Of a DNA stretch of 64,000 nt, positions 56,591 through 64,000 are shown in pieces. A program made the position numbers and the translations under genes. The first letter of the stretch is position 1, and each line of letters begins with the position of its first letter. Origin of the DNA: Eucommia ulmoides (Eukaryota > Streptophyta > Magnoliopsida > Garryales > Eucommiaceae). The DNA lies in contig CM028326.1 in the NCBI GenBank assembly GCA_016647705.1, positions 21,219,901 through 21,283,900 of the forward strand, in the 5' to 3' direction. The notes below the pieces were generated by a model that was not told the origin of the DNA, ran no database searches, and saw only the letters and a list, made by a program, of their open reading frames with translations.

Positions 56591-58040
56591 CTGGCACTGC
56601 TAATAGGGATTATTCAAATACTAAGCTCCGCCAACACCATATCCATTAAACATCGGCAAAAATAGGAAAAACAGACGTCAAAACATGGAAAACATTTATA
56701 AGAGTATGGCATGGCATGAGTAGGACTCATAAAAAATGCACAATTTCATGTTAGACTCAAACAATCTAGAAGTCTTTTTTTTTTTGAATTCAAAGTATGT
56801 TATTCTCAAATTGAGCATTATAACAGTAGAATATAAATAATTCAAGCACTTGCTAGGGATTGGAAGTAAAATCTACAACAAACATCAAAACTAAAAACAA
56901 ACATTGTGGAATTTGAAAATTAAACCACAAATTGAAAGAATTGGAGAGAGAGAGAATAAAATATATTATATTTTACCTTTGAATCAATTGTCTTCTTTCT
57001 TCTGTCTCGCTCTTTACCATCTTCTATCTTCTCACTCTATCTTTCTATCCGAGAGTTTGAGTTGATCCCATATCTTTCTCGCTGTGATGAGCTGTATCGG
57101 TGATGCAATCAGGAGAATCTGAACATCTCAAGTATTCCCTTCAGCTAGCATTTTTGGGTGAGGAGACAAGTTATTACTCTCTCTGAACAATCTACAAACA
57201 TTAATTTGGTATTATTATAGCTTCCGCATTAAGAAAAAATACACTTACTTTCATTAAAAATGAAAGGAAATACCCATATAATATATATTGAATGATGGTA
57301 TAGAAGAGAGCCACTCTGCAAATACATACCTTCTCATGGTACCTTTTCCGCACTGCGAACAACACCAACGATCTTCATAAGCTTTTCTGTATTCATTTGC
57401 AATACCCATGAGAAGATCAAGAGCAGAACAAATTGAAAGCATCTTAAATGGTTGAAAATCCTAATAAACAAACAATCTATTATCCTCTTATTCAACCCAT
57501 CCAGTTTTCTGGGAAAAAAAAATGAAAGAATAGGAACACTAAACAAACAACAAGCAAAGAACAAATTCATAAGAGATTACCTCTGTTCCTCTACGATCTC
57601 ACCATCGTTACTCTCACTATTCCAGATCTGGATGGTGGTGGTCAGATTTGAAGGTGATAAAGGTCGTTGCCGATCTCGCTGTTCACTGCTCCCGATCTCA
57701 CTGTCGATCTCGCTGTCACCGTTGTCACTGGAAGCAACGTCTACGGAAGCTAGATCCAACCTTGCCATCCAGATCAAACCACCGTGAACTTCACCGACTC
57801 TAAATCTGAGCACCGCGACCTATCGGAGATAGAGAGATAGATAAATCTGGGCATTCGCCAACCACCGTTGAACAGAGATAGAGAGGGACAAATCTGGGCA
57901 TGATCGGCTGGGGAGGGATAGATAGAACCGTGAGCCATTAATGGATTGAAGAGAAAAGAGAAATGCTTAAGTGTTAGTATGCAAAGGAGAAATGCTCAGA
58001 CAATTGGGTTAATTACACTTTACACCCTAAAAGGTGTTAA
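56591..58040 (-). other. Right inner part of the Pack-MULE: possible further captured exons
   Basis: Minus strand 57830-57590 is GC-richer, is rich in 'gagatc' and Ser/Asp codons, and ends in a donor-like AGAG|GTAATC. A piece near 57320-57430 ('ANEYRKAYEDRWCCSQCGKG') is exon-like too. I recognise no protein; they may be a captured 5'UTR/first exon and a second gene piece. Confidence 0.35.
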
Positions 58041-58257
58041 TAATTACATAAGGGTAAAATTGATATTTTAACCTTTCTATCAACAGAGTTAGCGTTGCAC
58101 TTAGGTCCATAAACCAAAGGGGGGGTAAGTGGCAAAGTTTAAACCACAGGGAGGTAAAGTGCAAATGAGCCAAACCACAGGGGGTAAAGTGCTATTAACC
58201 CTTAAGTTTTAAACTACCCAATTCATATACCCTCTTGGGTAATACTTTGGTCCAAAA

Positions 58258-59543
58258 ATTGGTACTAGAGTTAAACTAGCTTAACTGGTTTAACAACTTA
58301 GCTAATCGATCACTATGGCACGCAACTCACGTGATAATATTTTAAATGTATCTGCTCTTGAATGTGATATATCTTTATGTTCTAATTTGGATAGTGATTC
58401 TTACAATACTAGTGGCAGTAATAATGATAATGATGAGGGTGTCCACATTGTTTTAGAAAAAATATTTATTTTCATACATTATTTTGCTAAAGAAAGCCTT
58501 TGTTTAAAAAGAAAAATATATTCTTTTGAAAAGTTTCTAAAACTTTTTTTCATACAAATGGATGAGATTCTAGACGCCTTAAAAATATACAAGGGAGTTT
58601 CTTTAGAATCATTTATAACAAATACACATAGTACACAATTTTTTTTTTCTGTGTGGTATGACATCCACATCATCTTATAGATATATTAGATATGTAAATC
58701 GAGATGATGAGTTTCTTTCTACTGGGGGTAACAACCTTACCAGTGATATAGGAGATGATGTTAGAGATCAAGAATGGAAGATGGCCATAAGCTATAAAAT
58801 CAAAGATGGATTGTGTGTACACTAACCAAACTTGAGCTTAGATGGTAAGGTGAGCGTACACAAAGAGAGATTAAGGGTAATAATAGCGTTAAAAAATTGA
58901 TAATGTGGGAAATCTTGACATCGATAGCCATGCTAAGAATCTTCAAGCTTTTACAAGCCGTCATGTAGACTTATGATTGTGAAATCTTGCTGATAAATAT
59001 GACAATATTAATGAAAGAATTTTAGATGATATTGGCATAAATTAGCTAGAGGCTTCGGAATATATTAAGAAAATCATGAAATGTACAATTTGCAAATGTT
59101 TATTCATGGACTAAGGCGAAAAATTCCCAAATTTTGGAACACTCATCAAATGTGTACACTAATAGGATGGATATAGTAAACTTTCAATTTTATAGGATGG
59201 AATGTTATTTCTTATTATAGTATAATTTTCAATAAATATTCTCCATAAAGATTTGAAAATGTTGTCCTTAATACTAGGCATAAATGTCTAAAGAGACAGA
59301 TCGAGAATAATCCTTAGATTTTCAAATCTTAGTATATAGGGTCGGCACAATAAATTACCAATGAGAACCTCTACTAGTCCATTATAGGATTTTTCTCTTA
59401 ATAGCGTAGGTTATAAAAAATCTAATTAAGAGAGATACAATGAGTAGGATTCTATATACTTTGCCACTTGGAAGTCCCATGCATTTTGTGTTGTGTACAA
59501 GACTTGATATCATACTCACGTTGTTAACTTAACCAGTGGATAT
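58258..59543. other. Decayed retroelement interior, no intact gene
   Basis: Directly after the probable SIRE-like primer site there is an ATG at 58315 that opens 121 codons rich in Ser/Asn/Asp ('LCSNLDSDSYNTSGSNNDND'), then hydrophobic. Its position suits a gag start, but I see no gag motif. The remainder has no frame. Confidence 0.35.
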
Positions 59544-60850
59544 TGATCGCCCTTAAATATATATCATTTTGTCCTATTCAAACTTTAATTTTGATACCAT
59601 TTCAATCAAAATTCGATTGAGTAATCCACTTTTGGTGATTTTTACATATATAGAAGTAAAAAAGTTCAAATGCCAAGAAAAAGGGACAAAAATGGACGAA
59701 AACATGCATCCGGAAAGATCGGGGCACGATCATAAAAGGTTATGCCCGTAACTTGGACTAGAGGCACTGAAAAGAACCTCTAGCTAAGGTTTCGTGCGCA
59801 ACCCCCCAAGTCACTCCACAACCCTTTGTAACCGACAACCATTAACAAGGTTCCCCAATTAGGGGAACCATTACAAAATAGTATTTTTTGCCAAATTTAA
59901 AAGAGATGTTCGGCCATTTTGGAGAGCTCTCATTTTTTTTATCTTTATATTATTTGTTTTTTTAATCCTTCTTCACTTATTCTAGACAAGGAAAACACTC
60001 TTCATTGAAGATTGGGAGCTTAGGGCAAGAACAAATAGGAAATTCACAACGTTCAACAACTCCATGAGTAGCTAAGGCTCTAAAACCGGTTTAAGAATAT
60101 GTTTGTTCTAGATTTCTCAGTGTAGTTCTATTTTTTTTATTTTATTTTATTTGTGTGTAAGGCTGTGTAATAAGAGATTCAAGTGTTTACATTGTTTATC
60201 AAATCAATTCTTGTTTTTTTTTTTTTTTTTTTTTTTTATCATTTTTATAAATGTTACAAATAAATTGTTGGTAATTTATGGGTTAGATCTAATACCTGTA
60301 GTTTAGATCTATCTGTTAAATAACCTATTTTCATTGAAATTGACATAGTTTAATAGGATGGATTATACTTAGGGATTGATTTACCGTAGATTAGCAGAAA
60401 TAAAATCTCTAAGATAATCCATACCAATTACACGGTCAATTAATTGATAGAGTCGATAAGATGAATTATCCTTAAGGATTAGTTCATTGTTGATTAGGAA
60501 CGGAACCCCAAAGATAATGCATGTCGATTAAATCTTCAAATTTTTGTTGTAATTTGTCATGTAGTTAGATTACTTCAATATACATAGAATCAAAATAGAT
60601 AAAGAGTAGAACGTGTTGGGATAATCGAAAAACTAATACATGCTCCTAAATCGATCATTTATCATATTGTATTTCAATTTAAATATTTTTTTTTTTATAA
60701 TTTAAAATCCAAAAACCCAATTCTATTAAATTCACACAAAACATAAGACAAAATTAATAATTACAATACAATCCCTGCGGTTCGACATTGTGACTAAAGT
60801 GTACTATAGTACAATGCGCTTAAATTTGAGTTTATATTTGAACGATCAGA
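59544..60850 (+). mobile_element. Probable degenerate solo LTR of Ty3/gypsy type
   Basis: Begins TGATCGCCCTTAAATATAT and includes marker words common in plant gypsy LTRs: 'ccatgagtagctaa' (about 60062-60076), 'aatccctgcggttcgac' (60770-60786) and 'actatagtacaatgcgc' (60803-60820). Holds a T-run of about 27 bp (60212-60238). No primer site follows. The right end is approximate, and no target duplication was found. Confidence 0.4.
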
Positions 60851-61575
60851 TACCAATCGCATCCAGGATGCGAGAATTAGATGGTGTAGAAATATATGCT
60901 AAAGTGCCTTGAAATAATTAAGGATAAATTTCTCTAATATGGAGAAGGAGAGAAATAGATTGATGGATTCACAGAATCAAATATCCAATTCGATGTGAAT
61001 AATTGTTAGGCCTTTTAGGATATACTTGTATCTTAATTGGTAGGGTAGTTAGTGGGAGGAGTTATGGATTAAAACTACGACTTCATATTCTACTAGGGAT
61101 GCCAAGTTTATTGCTGAATTCAGATGGAATTAATTAGGGTGTAAGGTTTTAAAATTTTGTTCGTTAAACTTGGTTTCAACCATTGAGTCAACGACACCTA
61201 GGTATTGTGATAACAATGGGCCTATAGCTCAGACCAGGGAACCTAGATCTTATCGAAATTGAAACACCAGGAAAGATGCTTTTATGTAAACATTCAAAGT
61301 TAATATGTCCATTTGAGAGAGTAGGTTTGGTGGATAAAGTGATGGATTCACTCACTTGGGGCCCTAACCTGACAACAGTTAGTCAGCATCTCTAGGAGAT
61401 GAAGTACTAAATACTTTATTGAATTAAGTATAGTGTTAGCAGGAGATTTTTGGGGATAATCCCTATATAATCCTAGTTGGTCTTATTTTAGGAAATAACC
61501 TCAAGTAAATGAGTAATAAATTAAGGAAAAAGTTGTATTTCACATACCAATCTGATATTCTAACGGTGGAGACAT
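60851..61575. other. Unassigned retroelement-like sequence
   Basis: No open frame above chance and no terminus. It lies where the minus-strand element to the right should carry pol, but no pol motif can be read. Confidence 0.4.
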
Positions 61576-62340
61576 CACAATATGGATCACCAACGGTGAA
61601 GATTCAAAAGTATCATCTTGTGATTCTTCATCGTCGATCTATTCTTGGGTTTCTTCCTCATTCGAATAATTGTCAATGAACATACCCAAGCTCCTTCCAC
61701 TTGTATTCGGTTCTTCCTGGTAGCTTTCACATATGGATGTGACTTGTGTGTCTCTCAGTGCCACCTTTTCTAACTCGGCCTCAATATAGTGAACAAGTTG
61801 ACCGATTTGCATCTCAAGAGAGTGAGAGACTTTATGGTCGTGTCAATTTCAGTGCAAGCGATCTCAATATTGTCGAGACAGTTCTCATGCTTATTGAGAC
61901 GGTCATGAGTTTCCCTCCAGAAATCCTGAGTCTCCCCTATGAATACAGCGAACATATCTTCAAGGGTGAGGGAAGAATCTACAGGTTGGTTTGGGGTGTC
62001 AATCCATGGCCCCGAAATGGTAGAACTATCCCCCAAACTTTGGTAACTTGTTGAATAATTCCAACTTTGATAGTCAAACTCTGCCATGTCTTCCAACAAC
62101 CAATAAACTTTGTTCGTAGTTAGTTGGTACAAAGAGGTGGTACCATTTTCTCATTCCACCCAAGTTCTTGTTGTGTCCTGTAACTTGTCGAAAAGTTCAA
62201 TAATTGACATTTTTTCAAGAAACGATGATTGAGGAACCAAAATAGAAGTCCCTTGTATTGTTCCCAAGCAAAATAGAACAGCTTGAAATGTTGTTGAGAA
62301 AATTGCAAGAACACCTGTTGATCTAACATCTTCAAGTACC
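61576..62340 (-). pseudogene. Athila-like gag C-terminal remnant
   Basis: Minus strand, from right to left: 'DMAEFDYQSWNYSTSY' and 'SLTLEDMFAVFIGETQDF' (open at 61770-62132), then after a frameshift 'SLEMQIGQLVHYIEAELEK' (about 61760-61815) and an acidic tail 'DNYSNEEETQE'. The 'LE-QIGQL' block is the conserved C-terminal part of Athila/Ty3 Gag in plants. It lies just inside the primer site of the element at 62463-64000. Confidence 0.65.
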
Positions 62341-62438
62341 TCGCAATATAGACAAACCTAAAAAATAAAAATAAAAAAAATGCCTAAATTAAAGTCAAGT
62401 TACTTATTCACAATATTAACAATAATCTAAAACGTCAA

Positions 62439-62456
62439 TCCCCGGTAACGGCACCA
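62439..62456 (-). other. tRNA-Asp-type primer-binding site (copy D)
   Basis: TGGTGCCGTTACCGGGGA on the minus strand, two bases off the tRNA-Asp complement; six bases separate it from the LTR. Confidence 0.8.
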
Positions 62457-62462
62457 AAAACT

Positions 62463-64000
62463 TGGTAGCAAATTATTTTTTGCTACGATATTGCAAGTCT
62501 ACGGGTCAAGTTTTAATAGTATAGGAAGAGTAAAGGTTGTTGTATCCACAAAGATTGGTTTAGATCATCGTTAAGTACCGCGATTGTCGTAACCTAACTT
62601 TATTTAGGCATCTAAATTTTGGGTTTTATAAAAATAAAATAAAATAAAAATAAAAAAATAAAATAAAGTATGGATTTTCTATGCAGAAAGGTTTCAGGGG
62701 CTTGATTTCATCTCGTTATTCGTATGTTACCCTATTAAGTAATTATTAGTTAATTCCGTTCATTCAATAATCAAGGTCCTCGTGCTATTTCTCTCTCACT
62801 ACCTCTCCTGAGCGTCAAGTGAGAGAATATGTAATCACTTCAACGCCGATATCTCTATCCTGTATTTAGGTGAAAACATTCATTATACCCGACCTTATAG
62901 ATTACGCAAGTTTTAAATATCTCTCGATCTATTAAAACTTGCGTTGTGTTTAACCTAATTCCGAACCCGGGATTACCTCTCCTGAGTATCAAATCTCAAG
63001 TTCTCAATTCAACCAAAATATCATGTGAAAGCATTGGAAGCACTATAAAAATAAATACAATTGAATGGTGATTCTAGTGGATAAATCTAGAACTCGATTA
63101 CTTCCCAGTTTCACAAGATCCTAAATTTTCAACTCGAATACTTAAGTGTTGATTTCTTTCCGGACTCACAACAATCTAAGTTATGCACTCTCAATTCCGG
63201 TTATGAATTCAACCTCTCCTGAGTATAAAATTTGTAACCTAAAATCGTCCAACTCATTGGCCACATGAATCAAATACATTAGCCCTATGAGATGCATAAA
63301 ATGGAATTCAATATAACAATTAACAAAATAATCTAACACGGTTCAAACGAAACTAAATCAAGCCCTAGATCTAGATTACAAACACAACATAGAATAATCC
63401 AAAACTAATATTTTCAATAAATTCGTAAATGTAAACATGTTCAACACAATATTACAAATACAAAATCAAATCAATATTAGGGAGAAAAAAAATGAAGAGA
63501 AAATCTTATAGTGGGTTTGAGTTTCAAATCTTCAACTCTAAACTTGGATTTGTGCCTCTAATGGTGTTTTCCTCTTTAATTCCGCCTCAAATCGCCACAC
63601 CATGGGGTGTTTTCCTCCTAAATCTAGCCCCAAAATCCCTCAACTATGTTTTCTCTCTTTAAAAGTCGTCTCCCATGGGTATGGAGGCTTAAAGGGAAAT
63701 TTATAGGAGTCCAAAATTAGGGTTTTCAAGCTTCTTTCTGATACAGGCTGAAGGGAGAGCGGTGCAACGCATGATTTTGCTCGTTGCAGTGCAATATGGG
63801 CAGTGCACATTGCCGAAAAATGCGCTGCAGCGCGGTTTTGGCAAATCCGATGTCAGTTCGTATTTTGGCCATAACTTTCTCATTCGAACTTCGATTGAGA
63901 TAATTCAAAAATATATGGAAAGCTAAGACGTATATCTATAGCTTTCATGTTTTGTGTTGTTCCAAAATAGGATTGTATCATGGTCAAAGTTGTCCTTGAT
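62463..64000 (-). mobile_element. 5' LTR of an Athila-like element, running off the window (copy D)
   Basis: Ends at TGGTAGCAAATTATTTTTTG (plus-strand view) next to the primer site and continues past base 64000. It shares 'tacgggtcaagttttaatag', 'gttgttgtatccacaaagat' and 'aagtaccgcgattgtcgtaac' with copies A-C. Its 5' end and any second LTR are outside. 63740-63840 has GC-richer words such as 'gcgctgcagcgcgg', again a CTGCAG-centred palindrome. Confidence 0.75.

Larger units (their letters stand above)
51248..58201. mobile_element. Pack-MULE-like element carrying an SF3A1 fragment and an Athila-like element
   Basis: Inverted ends of about 125 bp: left GGGTTAATAGCACTTTACCC, right identical when reversed, both with repeated 'CACTTTACCCCCTGTGGTTT'-type words. 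Flanks TTATTTTTT (51239-51247) and TTAAGTTTT (58202-58210) agree at 7 of 9 bases. No transposase. It holds a retroelement (51877-56074) and gene fragments on the minus strand (56265-57830). Host-gene pieces between Mutator-type ends are the definition of a Pack-MULE. Confidence 0.65.
50387..58257 (+). mobile_element. Probable SIRE-like copia LTR split by a MULE
   Basis: 51030-51085 has 'gtggattaattcactgcaag' followed by 'gcacaagggagtagatatag', which resembles a marker of SIRE/Maximus LTRs. Across the MULE the text continues 'aaactacccaattcatatac' and 'cctcttgggtaat', the usual end of such LTRs. A decayed primer site TTGGTACTAGAG follows (58259-58270). The left boundary is a guess. An 80-bp stretch (50549-50628) holds two copies of a 40-bp unit. 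Confidence 0.4.

Noticed and set aside
58315..58680. 121-residue frame as a host gene
   Set aside because: Directly follows a retroelement primer site, ends in low-complexity hydrophobic sequence and has no domain.
62120..62335. 71-residue minus frame as a separate gene
   Set aside because: Lies between gag remnant and primer site of copy D; best explained as decayed gag.
1..64000. tRNA, rRNA or snRNA genes
   Set aside because: No A/B-box pair with a foldable cloverleaf, rRNA or snRNA core was recognised; the tRNA-like words are primer-binding sites next to LTRs. A tRNAscan run would settle this.

Overview
The window is nuclear DNA of a flowering plant, most likely a eudicot. It is AT-rich, has spliceosomal introns, carries one recognisable host gene of the plant family 'stress up-regulated Nod 19' (SURNod19), and is otherwise filled by plant transposable-element lineages nested in one another. 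I cannot name the species. I see no tRNA, rRNA, CRISPR or bacterial-type features.

Layout. 1-5278: decayed minus-strand Ty1/copia element (RNase H to gag, then its 5' LTR); the 3' LTR lies left of the window. 5279-7390: AT-rich filler and a small GC-rich minisatellite. 7391-13526: probable solo LTR interrupted by a young, almost intact copia element (7461-12896, 193-bp LTRs, one premature stop). 13800-17144: the SURNod19 gene with promoter, long 5'UTR intron and four coding exons. 17395-19722: Mutator-like (MULE) element carrying a solo LTR with a clean target duplication. 20813-33081: a second MULE made almost only of long inverted arms, split near its centre by an LTR retrotransposon (21167-32662) whose 5' LTR carries a precisely inserted Helitron (21688-24359). 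33342-49745: an L1-like LINE on the minus strand, interrupted by an LTR element (from 38042), itself interrupted by a solo LTR (to 47773), itself interrupted by a complete non-autonomous LTR element (39378-46541). About 50387-58257: a probable SIRE-like copia LTR split by a MULE (51248-58201) that carries a fragment of the splicing-factor gene SF3A1 and a further Athila-like element. 58258-64000: decayed LTR material, a gag fragment, and the start of another Athila-like LTR.

Function. Only SURNod19 looks like a working host gene. Its promoter carries several ACGT-core motifs, fitting the stress-responsive expression implied by the family name. The most unusual structure is an array of paired 10-bp palindromes (CGCCTAGGCG and variants such as GCCGCGGC or CTGCAG) in the U3 region of an Athila-like LTR family, upstream of the LTR TATA box in four independent copies. 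All boundaries were read by eye; ages and lineage names are inference.
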